A DNA stretch of 64,000 nt from an uncultured Celeribacter sp. (GCF_963676475.1 NZ_OY781106.1:372001-436000), one strand, 5' to 3'; shown: positions 40,387 to 49,631, counted from the first letter of the stretch. The notes: generated by a model not told the origin, from the letters alone. Translations and numbers: made by a program.

Positions 40387-43176
40387 ATGAGCTTGTACAC
40401 CGACTACCTAACCGAAATCGAAACGCGCAAAGGGGAGGGGTTGCACCCGAAGCCCATCGACGATGGCGCGCTGGTTGCTGAGCTGATCTCCCTGATTGAG
40501 GATGAGGGCAACGCGCATCGCGAAGAGGCGCTGAACTTCTTCATCTACAACACCCTGCCGGGCACCACAGGCGCTGCGGGCGTGAAGGCGGCTTTCCTCA
40601 AGAAGATCATCCTCGGGGAAACCACTGTCGCGGAAATCACCCCGACTTTCGCCTTTGAGATGTTGTCGCATATGAAGGGCGGCCCGTCAGTCGAGGTTCT
40701 GCTCGATCTCGCGCTGGGTGAAGATGCCGCGATTGCCGAAGAGGCTGCTGAGGTGTTGAAGACCCAGGTCTTCCTTTACGAGGCTGACATGGATCGTCTG
40801 AAAGCCGCCTTGGAGGCCGGGAATTCGGTTGCCAAGGGCATTCTGGAAAGCTACGCGAAGGCCGAGTTCTTCACCAAGCTTCCGGACATCGACGAAGAGA
40901 TCGAAATCGTCACTTACATCGCCGCCGAAGGCGACATTTCGACCGACCTTCTGTCGCCGGGCAACCAGGCGCACTCCCGCTCCGACCGTGAGCTGCACGG
41001 CAAGTGCATGATCAGTGAGCAGGCGCAAAAGGAAATCGAGGCGCTGAAGCTGCAGCACCCCGGCAAACGCGTCATGCTGATCGCTGAAAAAGGCACCATG
41101 GGTGTCGGTTCAAGCCGGATGTCCGGCGTCAACAACGTGGCGCTCTGGACCGGCAAACCGACCTCTCCCTACGTGCCGTTCGTCAATTACGCGCCGATTG
41201 TTGCGGGCACCAATGGTATCTCGCCGATCTTTCTGACCACCGTTGGCGTGACCGGCGGTATCGGGCTCGACCTCAAGAACTGGGTCAAGAAGCTGGACGA
41301 GGACGGCAAGCCGATCCTCAACAACGAAGGCAACCCGATCCTCGATCAGAAATATTCGGTGGCGACCGGCACGGTGCTGAAAATCGACACCAAAAACCAC
41401 AAGCTGTTGAGCGAAGACGGCGAAGAGCTGGTGGATGTGTCCGCTTCCTTCACGCCGCAAAAGGTCGAATTCATGAAGGCGGGCAGCTCCTATGCGATCG
41501 TCTTCGGCAAGAAGCTCCAGACATTTGCCGCCGAGACGCTGGGCGTTCCCGCGCCGCAGGTCTTTGCGCCTGCCAAGGAAATCTCGCACGAAGGTCAGGG
41601 CATGACAGCGGTCGAAAAGATCTTTAACCGCAATGCCGTCGGTGCGACCCCGGGCAAGACCCTGCACGCTGGTTCGGACGTCCGTGTGGCGGTCAACATT
41701 GTGGGTTCTCAGGACACCACCGGCTTGATGACCTCGCAGGAACTCGAAGCGATGGCCGCAACGGTCCTGTCGCCGAAGGTGGACGGCGCTTATCAATCCG
41801 GCTGTCACACCGCGTCGGTCTGGGACAAGAAAGCGCAGGCCAACACCCCGCGCTTGATGAAGTTCATGAACGATTTCGGTCTTGTTACCGCGCGTGACCC
41901 GAAGGGCGTCTATCACTCCATGACGGACGTGATCCACAAGGTTCTTAACGACATCACCGTTTCCGACTGGGACATCATCATCGGTGGCGACAGCCACACC
42001 CGGATGTCCAAAGGTGTGGCTTTTGGTGCCGACAGCGGCACCGTGGCGCTGGCGCTGGCGACCGGTGAGGCGACCATGCCGATCCCGGAATCGGTCAAGG
42101 TGACCTTCAAGGGCAAGATGGCCGATCACATGGATTTCCGCGACGTGGTCCATGCCACACAACAGCAGATGCTCGCACAGCATGGCGACAACGTCTTTCA
42201 GGGTCGCGTGATCGAGGTGCACATTGGCACGCTGCTGGCGGACCAGGCCTTTACCTTCACCGACTGGACCGCGGAGATGAAGGCCAAGGCCTCGATCTGT
42301 ATCTCCAATGACGAAACGCTTATCGGCTCGCTGGAGTTGGCCAAGAGCCGCATCCAGATCATGATCGACAAGGGCATGGAGCATGACAACGGCATGCTTG
42401 CAAGTCTGATCGCCAAGGCCGATGCCCGTATCGCCGAGATCAAGTCCGGCGAGCGCCCGGCCCTGACCCCGGATGCGAATGCCAAATACGCCGCCGAAGT
42501 GGTTGTCGATCTTGATCAGATCAATGAGCCGATGATCGCGGACCCTGACGTGGCCAACGCCGATCCTTCGCGCCGCTACACCCACGATACCATCCGTCCG
42601 ATTTCCTACTATGGTGCGGACAAAAAAGTCGATCTCGGGTTTGTCGGTTCCTGTATGGTGCATAAGGGTGACGTCAAGATCGTCGCGCAAATGCTCAAAA
42701 ATATTGAGAAAGAGACCGGCAAGGTCGAATTCAAAGCGCCGCTCGTGGTGGCCGCGCCGACCTACAACATCATTGATGAGTTGAAGGAAGAGGGCGACTG
42801 GGAAGTGCTTCAGAAGTACTCGGGTTTCGAGTTCGACGATCTCTTCCCGAAGGCCAACGCGCGCACCGAGTATGAGAACACGCTCTACCTCGAACGTCCG
42901 GGCTGTAACCTCTGCATGGGCAACCAGGAGAAGGCCGAGAAGGGCGACACCGTTCTGGCGACCTCGACCCGCCTGTTCCAGGGCCGCGTTGTGGAAGACT
43001 CCGCCGACAAGAAAGGCGAAAGCCTCTTGGCCTCGACCCCGGTTGTGGTGCTCTCCGCGATCCTCGGCCGCACGCCGACGCTCGACGAGTACAAACACGC
43101 GGTGGAAGGCATCGACCTGACCAAATTCGCGCCGCCGCTCCAAGTCCCGGCAACCACGAAATCCGCGCATTTCTGA
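40387..43176 (+). CDS. acnB: Aconitate hydratase B / 2-methylisocitrate dehydratase
   Basis: AcnB is distantly related to AcnA, with a HEAT-like N-terminal domain (residues 1-160) and a swivel domain placed before the catalytic domains. The 929-residue protein shows VMLIAEKGTMGVGSSRMSG in the swivel domain, then DIIIGGDSHTRMSKGVAFGAD. The cluster ligands lie in SCMVHKGD and RPGCNLCMGNQEKAE. It can also hydrate 2-methyl-cis-aconitate in propionate breakdown. The start at 40387 (MSLYTDYLTEIETRK) fits family length. A terminator follows at 43201. Confidence 0.97.
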   Translation: MSLYTDYLTEIETRKGEGLHPKPIDDGALVAELISLIEDEGNAHREEALNFFIYNTLPGTTGAAGVKAAFLKKIILGETTVAEITPTFAFEMLSHMKGGPSVEVLLDLALGEDAAIAEEAAEVLKTQVFLYEADMDRLKAALEAGNSVAKGILESYAKAEFFTKLPDIDEEIEIVTYIAAEGDISTDLLSPGNQAHSRSDRELHGKCMISEQAQKEIEALKLQHPGKRVMLIAEKGTMGVGSSRMSGVNNVALWTGKPTSPYVPFVNYAPIVAGTNGISPIFLTTVGVTGGIGLDLKNWVKKLDEDGKPILNNEGNPILDQKYSVATGTVLKIDTKNHKLLSEDGEELVDVSASFTPQKVEFMKAGSSYAIVFGKKLQTFAAETLGVPAPQVFAPAKEISHEGQGMTAVEKIFNRNAVGATPGKTLHAGSDVRVAVNIVGSQDTTGLMTSQELEAMAATVLSPKVDGAYQSGCHTASVWDKKAQANTPRLMKFMNDFGLVTARDPKGVYHSMTDVIHKVLNDITVSDWDIIIGGDSHTRMSKGVAFGADSGTVALALATGEATMPIPESVKVTFKGKMADHMDFRDVVHATQQQMLAQHGDNVFQGRVIEVHIGTLLADQAFTFTDWTAEMKAKASICISNDETLIGSLELAKSRIQIMIDKGMEHDNGMLASLIAKADARIAEIKSGERPALTPDANAKYAAEVVVDLDQINEPMIADPDVANADPSRRYTHDTIRPISYYGADKKVDLGFVGSCMVHKGDVKIVAQMLKNIEKETGKVEFKAPLVVAAPTYNIIDELKEEGDWEVLQKYSGFEFDDLFPKANARTEYENTLYLERPGCNLCMGNQEKAEKGDTVLATSTRLFQGRVVEDSADKKGESLLASTPVVVLSAILGRTPTLDEYKHAVEGIDLTKFAPPLQVPATTKSAHF

Positions 43177-43200
43177 TCTCTCTGAGATAAAGTTTTGAAA

Positions 43201-43229
43201 AAGGGCGGCACTTTCCGTGTCGCCCTTTT
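43201..43229 (+). terminator. Terminator of acnB
   Basis: AAGGGCGGCAC (43201-43211) and GTGTCGCCCTT (43217-43227) pair over 11 positions with one G-T wobble, followed by TTT. Confidence 0.85.
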
Positions 43230-43298
43230 GCATGGGCCGTATTACATCCTGTCGACAGTGACTGCGGCCACTGTGACTGGGGCTGCCGAGGAAGATGC

Positions 43299-43925
43299 AT
43301 GAAGAACTTATCTGTCGCTTGGTGGCGTAGCGCGGCGCTGCTTTTGCCTGCCGTCACCATTCTGACTTCCGGCTTTGTTGGCTATCTCGAAAACGGGCAT
43401 CTGCTACAAACGGTTCAGATCACACGTCTCAGGAGCTATGGCGGGGTGACCTTCGAAGATTTGAAGGCCTTGGAACTCTGGCGTCTGGCGATGGCGCAGC
43501 TGCTTCATGCAAAGATGTTTCATATGCTTTATAACGCGCTATGCCTAGGGCTCCTCGGCGTCCTTCTAGAGCGCGCCATCGGACCGTGGCGCTTGTTGTT
43601 CCTGTGGTTGTTTGCTGGCGGAATTGCCACGGCGATCAGCCCGATACTCGTCGATGCCCCATGGAATGTTGGCACTGGGGCATCCCAGGCCACTTTCGCC
43701 TTTGCGGGGTGTGCTGGCGTGCTGGCGGCCCGAGGGGCGATCTCGGGTCGATGGACCGTGATATGTGTCGCGGTTGCCGTCATTCCCGGAAGCGTTCTGG
43801 ATCTCATGTCGGCAGGATACTTGAAGCCAGGCCATGTCTTGGGGGGGCTCTTGGGCATGGGATATGCCGCCTGTCTTTGGCGGCGTCAAAGCCCCCAGGC
43901 CTTAGCGAGTAAGGGTGAGGACTAG
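43299..43925 (+). CDS. Rhomboid-family intramembrane serine protease
   Basis: The 208-residue protein has six hydrophobic helices and rhomboid signatures. HAKMFHMLYNALCLGLLG carries the His/Asn pair of helix 2, GTGASQATFAFAG the presumed catalytic serine in helix 4, and LKPGHVLGGLLGMGYA the histidine of helix 6. The usual G-x-S-G reads G-A-S-Q here. The family cleaves or releases single-pass membrane substrates; substrates are unknown. A rhombosortase-like subclass is possible because of the small size. The gene stands alone between acnB and the DUF1223 gene. Confidence 0.82.
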   Translation: MKNLSVAWWRSAALLLPAVTILTSGFVGYLENGHLLQTVQITRLRSYGGVTFEDLKALELWRLAMAQLLHAKMFHMLYNALCLGLLGVLLERAIGPWRLLFLWLFAGGIATAISPILVDAPWNVGTGASQATFAFAGCAGVLAARGAISGRWTVICVAVAVIPGSVLDLMSAGYLKPGHVLGGLLGMGYAACLWRRQSPQALASKGED

Positions 43926-44090
43926 AAAAGAGGACTTCGCTGATAGCCATCGTCTATTTTGCAAGACTGGCTGTGTTCTCTCTGTGTCCCTCACGGCACG
44001 TTCAACGCCCTGTAACAGCATCTCGCAATTCCTTGATTGGCCTGAAACGCGCAATCGGCTTACATCTGTTGCGCAACCGACGGAGCCGAC

Positions 44091-44894
44091 ATGCGACAGA
44101 TTTTTGCAGCTTTGAGACCCTTATCCCCCTCTCGCCTGATGCGGAGCGGGGTCTTGGCGCTTGCTGTCGCACTGCCATGTGCCGCGCCGCTGGCCGCTCA
44201 GGAGGCTCAAAGCTCCGCTCAAAAGCCGCTCGTCGTGGTCGAACTCTTTACCTCTCAGGGCTGCTCGTCCTGTCCGCCCGCGGATGCGATGATGGCCGAA
44301 CTCGCGACGCGCGAGGGTGTGTTGCCGCTTTCCTTGCATGTCGATTACTGGGATTACATCGGCTGGCGCGATCATTTCGCCAAACCCGAATTCACCAAGC
44401 GGCAGAAAGCCTACGCCCATGCCGCAGGCAAACGCACGATCTACACGCCGCAGCTCATCGTCCAGGGCGCCGATCATCTCGTTGGCGCGAAACCCATGCG
44501 GCTCGCAGATCTGATCATGCGCCATCACGACCAAACCACCGCGCCCGTGACCCTCTCCGTCACGCAGACCGGGAACAGGTTGATGATCACCGCCATGCCG
44601 ATGGGGGCGCTGCCGCCCAACATGCGCCTGCAGATCGTGCGCTTCGATCCGCATGAACGTGTCTCCATCACCCGGGGCGAAAACGCAGGCCGCGAGGTGG
44701 ATTACACCAATATCGTCACCGAATGGCGCCCCTTGGCCGACTGGAACGGGCAGCAGCCTCTTGCCGTCGCCTTTGATCTCGAGGGTCCCGACAGCGCTGC
44801 CGTTCTGCTTCAGTCGGCCAGTCCCAATGGCCCCGGTCCGATCCTTGCCGCCGTGCGCGCGGGGGTGCCCATCGGCCAAATCGCGTCTCAGTGA
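44091..44894 (+). CDS. DUF1223 family exported thioredoxin-like protein
   Basis: The 267-residue protein begins with a signal peptide (hydrophobic VLALAVALPCAAPLAAQ) and is predicted periplasmic. The DUF1223 core starts VVVELFTSQGCSSCPPADAMM, a thioredoxin-like fold with CSSC. The conserved LHVDYWDYIGWRDHFA and GKRTIYTPQLIVQG follow. Function is unknown, although the CxxC suggests thiol redox chemistry. It is transcribed alone, and the next gene starts 97 bp downstream. Confidence 0.88.
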   Translation: MRQIFAALRPLSPSRLMRSGVLALAVALPCAAPLAAQEAQSSAQKPLVVVELFTSQGCSSCPPADAMMAELATREGVLPLSLHVDYWDYIGWRDHFAKPEFTKRQKAYAHAAGKRTIYTPQLIVQGADHLVGAKPMRLADLIMRHHDQTTAPVTLSVTQTGNRLMITAMPMGALPPNMRLQIVRFDPHERVSITRGENAGREVDYTNIVTEWRPLADWNGQQPLAVAFDLEGPDSAAVLLQSASPNGPGPILAAVRAGVPIGQIASQ

Positions 44895-44991
44895 CGTTTT
44901 GCATTTTGGCGAGATGATTTAATCCAACGTAAAGGCTTGGACGCTAACAAGGGTTTCAACGTTGCTGATCGCAATCAAACTGGAGACCGAT

Positions 44992-45639
44992 ATGCGCCTG
45001 ATGCCACCCAAGCCCTTTTCCATTGTCCCAATCGCGGCGCGGGCCCTGTGTATCTCGGCCTGTTTGCTTATATCGGCCCCTTTGCAAGGCGTCGCTGCCG
45101 AGGCTCAGGGCATGCGTTCGGGACAGGACGAAATCGCCGAAACGCTTCGGGCCTATTTCGATGAAGAATTCGCGGAGATGCTACAGGCCCCTTGGCTTCT
45201 TGAGGCCATTCGGGAGCAAAACACCCTCACGAATGCGCTCACAGAGAAGGAGATTCTCGATCTCGATCAGCAGTGGCGCGCACAGGTGGGGGAGCAAGAG
45301 CGCCCCATGGTCGATGCGGTGATCCATGGGCCTGCGACCGAGAAACTGTTGCATAAAATTGCGCGTGCTGGCGGTGTTGTCGCTGAAATCTTTGTCATGG
45401 ATGCACAGGGCCTGAATGTGATCGCGGCCGCGCCGACATCGGATTATTGGCAAGGCGATGAGGCCAAGTTCCAGAATTCCTTTGGCGCGGGTGTGGATGG
45501 TATGGAGATCGGCGAGATCGAATTCGATGCCTCGATCGGCATCTCTCAGGCGCAGGTCTCAGCCACGATCGTCGACCCGGCCACGGGCGAACCGATCGGG
45601 GCTGTCACGGTTGGCGTTGTCGCTGATTTTCTGCTTTAA
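44992..45639 (+). CDS. Exported PDC/Cache-like sensor-domain protein
   Basis: The 215-residue protein has a signal peptide (AARALCISACLLISAPLQGVAA) and one soluble domain. It contains the phrases EIFVMDAQGLNVIAAAPTSDYWQGDEAKF and ATIVDPATGEPIGAVTVGVVADFLL. These are typical of the single-Cache/PDC folds found as periplasmic parts of chemoreceptors and histidine kinases. No kinase or methyl-accepting domain follows, so it may be a free periplasmic ligand-binding protein. The ATG at 44992 follows TGGAGA. Its last 4 bases overlap the end of lpxL on the other strand. Confidence 0.7.
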   Translation: MRLMPPKPFSIVPIAARALCISACLLISAPLQGVAAEAQGMRSGQDEIAETLRAYFDEEFAEMLQAPWLLEAIREQNTLTNALTEKEILDLDQQWRAQVGEQERPMVDAVIHGPATEKLLHKIARAGGVVAEIFVMDAQGLNVIAAAPTSDYWQGDEAKFQNSFGAGVDGMEIGEIEFDASIGISQAQVSATIVDPATGEPIGAVTVGVVADFLL

Positions 45640-46565
45640 GAGGCGCTGTCCAACTCGCGGTCTGCCAGTTCCTGCGCCAAACGCTCCGGTTTCCAACGGC
45701 GGTGAATCCAGAACCACTGTTCCATATGCTGGCGCGTGATCGCCTCAAGACTGTCGTTCAACGCCTGCGCCATGTCCTCCGGCGCGCCGTGCGGGACCGG
45801 TGCTTCGACCTGAACCCGGAAATTCAGCCCATCCTCGTCGCGCACGCCATAGATCGGCACCAGAAGCGCGTCGTATTTCAACGCCAGCTCGGCGGCCGAC
45901 AGAGCAGTGCGGGCGGGTTTCCCGAAAAAGGTCAACATCGCGCCTTGGTGCACATAGACGTCTGACAGAAATCCGATCATCCCGCCGGATTTCAGATGTT
46001 TCAACAATTGCGCATAGCCCTTGCGCCCGCGCGGAAACAGGGGCTGGCCGATGGTGCCGATGGCTTTGACGTAATGCACGTTGAAGAATTTGTTCTTCAT
46101 CGGATTGTAAAGCGAGCCGACATCATAACCATGGGCGATGAGGGCGGCGCGCGGCACGTCGTAATTGCCGAAATGTCCGGTGTGCAAAATGACGGGGCGG
46201 CGCGTGTCGCGCGCTTCGCGCAAAATCTCGGCGCCGGGGCCGTCAAAGCGGATGTCTTTCATCTTGGCGATGAATTCCGGGCCGGAATAAATCTCGATCA
46301 GGGTGCGGCCCGCGTTGTCGGGCACGGCGCTCATCAGCCGTTTGACCTCTGCTTCGGGCAGATCGGGCATGACGTGATGCAGGTTCTCGCGCACGCGGCG
46401 CGTATAACCCGCCAGCGGGGCAAAAATGCGCGCCATGAACCAGCCCATGAACCGCACGCGGGTCGGGTAGGGCAGCGCCAGCGCCATGGCCAAAAGCCCA
46501 CGCGTCGCAAGATTGCCAAGGTACTGCCCCAGCGTTCCTTCGATCTCTCCGCGTTTGATCTTCAT
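45636..46565 (-). CDS. lpxL: Lipid A biosynthesis acyltransferase (LpxL/HtrB family)
   Basis: The 309-residue membrane-bound enzyme adds a secondary acyl chain to lipid A. The catalytic HX4D motif is HTGHFGNYD (about residues 126-134). The second conserved block SLYNPMKNKFFNVHYVK and the C-terminal QWFWIHRRWKPE are present. An N-terminal hydrophobic helix (GLLAMALALPYP) anchors it. The ATG overlaps the stop codon of a degraded upstream reading frame (ATGA), evidence that it was once translationally coupled to an exporter gene. Confidence 0.92.
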   Translation of the reverse strand: MKIKRGEIEGTLGQYLGNLATRGLLAMALALPYPTRVRFMGWFMARIFAPLAGYTRRVRENLHHVMPDLPEAEVKRLMSAVPDNAGRTLIEIYSGPEFIAKMKDIRFDGPGAEILREARDTRRPVILHTGHFGNYDVPRAALIAHGYDVGSLYNPMKNKFFNVHYVKAIGTIGQPLFPRGRKGYAQLLKHLKSGGMIGFLSDVYVHQGAMLTFFGKPARTALSAAELALKYDALLVPIYGVRDEDGLNFRVQVEAPVPHGAPEDMAQALNDSLEAITRQHMEQWFWIHRRWKPERLAQELADRELDSAS

Positions 46566-46700
46566 GGCTGACCCATTTCTTCGGGCACGGGGTGGGCCGT
46601 GCCAGCCTTGCGTTCTGAGTGCCAGACATAGAGTGCGGCGGCCACGATCACAAGACCACCCAATACGGTTCAGAGATCCGCCAAGACCTCCCTGTTGAAC
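46562..46700 (-). pseudogene. 3' remnant of a DMT/EamA-type transporter gene
   Basis: Immediately upstream of lpxL the frame ending at 46562 encodes TVLGGLVIVAAALYVWHSER followed by a hydrophilic tail, the look of the last helix of an EamA transporter. Its TGA overlaps the lpxL ATG. Just before TVLGG there is an in-frame TGA where relatives would be expected to have a codon such as TGG. Before that lies FNREVLADL, and no longer coding frame continues upstream. I read this as the decayed end of a lost exporter gene. The family call is inferred from a short segment. Confidence 0.4.
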
Positions 46701-46995
46701 GTCACATGAGAGCGACCTGATCGTCAGGTTGATGACCCAATTTGATGTTTTGGTGCAATCGCGACAGTCGGCGGCCCGCTCTGACGAGGCGTTGCCGGCT
46801 GGCCTTATGAAGTGTCACTGTAGAGGCCTCGTCATTGGCTGGATGATGAACAATGAGCCGGAGCCTTCGGCAAACCCGGGACGTTTCGATGGGCAGGGGG
46901 GAGACAGGTTTGGTTTCTTGAGCCGCGCGGCTTGAACCTTGGGGCGCATTCAGGTCTACAGCCGGGGATAGATCTTGGCCTTTGGAATCAAAACC
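46701..46995. other. Gene-free region ahead of metN
   Basis: About 295 bases without a convincing ORF. It presumably contains the metNIQ promoter. A GCCGCGCGGC palindrome occurs about 70 bp before metN. No SAM riboswitch core was recognised. Confidence 0.4.
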
Positions 46996-48057
46996 ATGAC
47001 CTCACACGACGGCCAGGCGGCCTCCATCATATTCGACACGGTCGGAAAATCCTTTGCCAAACCGGGCGGGGGAACCGTTGCCGCGATCAGCGATGTCTCC
47101 CTGACCGTCGAGGCCGGGACGATCACCGGCATCATCGGCCGTTCGGGCGCGGGCAAGTCCACGATGCTGCGCATGGTCAACGGGCTGGAGCGCCCGACCT
47201 CTGGCAAGGTGCTGGTCGGCGATCAGGACGTGGGCACCGCACGCGGCGCCAAGCTGCGCGCTATTCGGCGCGACGTCGGCATGATTTTCCAGCATTTCAA
47301 TCTCCTATCCTCGCGCACCGTCTCCGAGAACATCGCCTTGCCGCTTGAGATTGCGGGCATCGGAAGCGCGAAGATCAAGACCCGCGTGGCCGATCTCGTC
47401 GACCGTGTCGGTCTGACGGCGCAGGCGGATCGCTACCCCTCCGAATTGTCCGGCGGCCAGAAACAGCGTGTCGGCATCGCCCGCGCCTTGGCGACCGAGC
47501 CGAAAATCCTGCTCTCCGACGAAGCCACCTCGGCGCTCGACCCGGAGACCACGCAAACCGTGTTGTCGCTGTTGAAAGACATCAATCGCGATCTCGGGCT
47601 GACCATCCTTTTGATCACCCATGAAATGGCCGTGGTGCGTGACATCGCCAGCCATGTCGCTGTGATCGAGGGCGGCCAGATCGTTGAGGCCGGCACGACC
47701 TATGACGTTTTCACCGCGCCGCAACATCCGACGACGCGCTCGTTCTTGTCGGGCGTGACGGGGGTCACTTTGCCCGCCTTTATCAAAGATAAAATCATCG
47801 CTGAGCGCCCGACGTCGGGCGGCGAGGAGCTGGTACGCGTGACCTTCTCCGGCAAACATGCGACCGATCCGATGTTGGCGCTTTTGACCCGCGATCTGGG
47901 GATCGAGGTCAATATTCTCGCCGGTGCGGTCGAAGAGATCGGCACGCAGCCCTTCGGCAATCTTCTGGTCTCGCTCGACGCCGCCAAAGGCGATGAGGCG
48001 CGGGCCTATCTGGAACGTCACGGGCTTTTGACGGAGGTGCTTGGCTATGTCGGCTAA
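46996..48057 (+). CDS. metN: Methionine ABC transporter ATP-binding protein
   Basis: MetN powers high-affinity uptake of methionine. The 353-residue protein has Walker A GRSGAGKST (about residues 45-53), signature LSGGQKQRVGIARAL and Walker B ILLSDEATSALD. The C-terminal NIL (ACT-like) regulatory domain from about residue 260 (ELVRVTFSGKHATDPMLALL) binds methionine to inhibit transport. Start chosen at the ATG 46996. It overlaps metI by 11 bp. Confidence 0.96.
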   Translation: MTSHDGQAASIIFDTVGKSFAKPGGGTVAAISDVSLTVEAGTITGIIGRSGAGKSTMLRMVNGLERPTSGKVLVGDQDVGTARGAKLRAIRRDVGMIFQHFNLLSSRTVSENIALPLEIAGIGSAKIKTRVADLVDRVGLTAQADRYPSELSGGQKQRVGIARALATEPKILLSDEATSALDPETTQTVLSLLKDINRDLGLTILLITHEMAVVRDIASHVAVIEGGQIVEAGTTYDVFTAPQHPTTRSFLSGVTGVTLPAFIKDKIIAERPTSGGEELVRVTFSGKHATDPMLALLTRDLGIEVNILAGAVEEIGTQPFGNLLVSLDAAKGDEARAYLERHGLLTEVLGYVG

Positions 48058-48721
48058 TCTCATCAACCTTTTGATCGAAGCGACCGGTCAGACGCTTTAC
48101 ATGGTGGCGATCTCGACCCTTCTGGGGACGGTGTTCGGCCTGCCTCTGGGCGTGTTTCTGGCGATCTCTCAACGCGGGGAGCTTTTGTCCTCGCCTTGGG
48201 TGAACAAGGTGTTGGGCCTTGTGGTCAACGCCACCCGGTCCGTGCCGTTCATCATTCTCGTTGTGGCGATCATCCCTTTCACCCGCGCCATTGCGGGCAC
48301 CTCGATCGGCACCACCGCCGCGATCGTGCCGCTGACCATCGCCGCCGTGCCCTTCATCGCGCGGCTGGTCGAAAATGCCATTCGCGAGGTCGATGGCGGC
48401 CTCATTGAGGCGGCGCGCGCCATGGGGGCGACCCCGTTCCAGATCATCCGCAAGGTGCTGATCCCCGAAGCCTTGCCCGCAATCACGCTGGGCCTCACGC
48501 TCGCCGTGGTGAGCCTCATCGGCTATTCCGCCATGGTCGGCGCCGTGGGCGGCGAAGGGCTCGGCGATCTCGGCATTCGCTACGGCTACCAACGTTTTAT
48601 GCCCGATGTCATGGCCGTGGTGGTCGTCATTCTCATTGTTCTCGTCCAGCTTGTGCAGTCCATCGGTGAATGGATTGCCGCCCGCGTGGACAAACGTGCG
48701 CCCAAGGGGCGTGGTCAATAA
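48047..48721 (+). CDS. metI: Methionine ABC transporter permease
   Basis: The 224-residue permease has five helices and the ABC permease EAA loop EAARAMGATPFQIIRKVLIPEALP. NATRSVPFIILVVAIIPFTR is typical of MetI. The ATG at 48047 follows GGAGG and lies inside the end of metN. It is the middle gene of metNIQ. Confidence 0.96.
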   Translation: MSANLINLLIEATGQTLYMVAISTLLGTVFGLPLGVFLAISQRGELLSSPWVNKVLGLVVNATRSVPFIILVVAIIPFTRAIAGTSIGTTAAIVPLTIAAVPFIARLVENAIREVDGGLIEAARAMGATPFQIIRKVLIPEALPAITLGLTLAVVSLIGYSAMVGAVGGEGLGDLGIRYGYQRFMPDVMAVVVVILIVLVQLVQSIGEWIAARVDKRAPKGRGQ

Positions 48722-48754
48722 CCCTATCCGAACCGCATTATAAGGAGTTTACAC

Positions 48755-49531
48755 ATGCTGCGCGTTGCAACCCTTTCCTCCGTTCTCGCCCTCATGGCCT
48801 CTGTGGCCATGGCCGAAGAGATCAAAGTCGGCGTGTCCCCCGGCGAACATGCTGAAATCATGGAAGAAGTCGCCAAAGTCGCCGCCCCGATGGGCCTCGA
48901 CATCGACGTGGTGGAATTCTCCGACTACGTGATCCCGAACACCGCGCTGGCCGATGGCGACATCGAAGCCAACTCCTTCCAGCACGTGCCCTATCTTGAC
49001 AACCAGATGAAGGATCGCGGCTTTGAGCTTGTTGTCGTGGGCAACACGATCACCACGCCGATGGGCATCTATTCCGACAAGATCGAAGATCTCGCCACCC
49101 TCGAAGACGGTGCGAAAGTCGCGATTCCGAACGACCCGACCAACGGCGGCCGTGCTTTGTTGCTGTTGCAAGACCTCGGTCTCGTGACGCTCGCGGAAGG
49201 TACCGGTCTCGTGCCGAGTCCGCTCGATGTGCAGGACAACCCCAAGGGCCTCAAGTTCCTCGAACTGGACGCCGCCCAACTGCCGCGCACCCTGTCGGAT
49301 GCCGACATCGCGGTCATCAACACCAATTACGCCATCGCCTCGGGGCTGAGCCCGAAAGACGATGCCATCGCAATGGAAAAGGCCGAAAGCCCCTATGTGA
49401 ACGTGATCGTTGTGCGTAAGGGTGACGAGGACCTGCCCTGGGTGAAAACCCTTGTGGAGGCCTATCACTCCGATGAGGTCAAAGCCTTTATCGAAGAGAG
49501 CTATGACGGCGCGGTGATCACCTCTTGGTAA
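48755..49531 (+). CDS. metQ: Methionine-binding periplasmic protein MetQ
   Basis: The 258-residue NLPA-family protein has a signal peptide ending ASVAMAEEIKVG and the ligand-binding segments EFSDYVIPNTALADGDIEAN, VAIPNDPTNGGRALLLLQ and INTNYAIASG. There is no lipobox cysteine, so it should be free in the periplasm rather than a lipoprotein as in many MetQ proteins. It starts after AAGGAG. A strong terminator lies 70 bp downstream. Confidence 0.95.
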   Translation: MLRVATLSSVLALMASVAMAEEIKVGVSPGEHAEIMEEVAKVAAPMGLDIDVVEFSDYVIPNTALADGDIEANSFQHVPYLDNQMKDRGFELVVVGNTITTPMGIYSDKIEDLATLEDGAKVAIPNDPTNGGRALLLLQDLGLVTLAEGTGLVPSPLDVQDNPKGLKFLELDAAQLPRTLSDADIAVINTNYAIASGLSPKDDAIAMEKAESPYVNVIVVRKGDEDLPWVKTLVEAYHSDEVKAFIEESYDGAVITSW

Positions 49532-49600
49532 GAGGCCGCTGGAAGTCCCCGTGCGATGGCTCAGGCGACGTCCTGACCGTTTCGCTTGCCTGAATATCGA

Positions 49601-49631
49601 AACGCCGCCCTGCATCGGGCGGCGTTTTTCA
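49601..49631 (+). terminator. Terminator of metNIQ
   Basis: AACGCCGCCC (49601-49610) and GGGCGGCGTT (49617-49626) form a perfect 10-bp stem, followed by TTT. Confidence 0.88.

Noticed and set aside
43973..44656. A 227-codon plus-strand frame overlapping the DUF1223 gene
   Set aside because: It is out of frame with the well-supported DUF1223 protein and translates to Arg/His-rich sequence without motifs.
46701..46995. SAM riboswitch ahead of metN
   Set aside because: Only a short GC palindrome is present; no conserved riboswitch elements were recognised.
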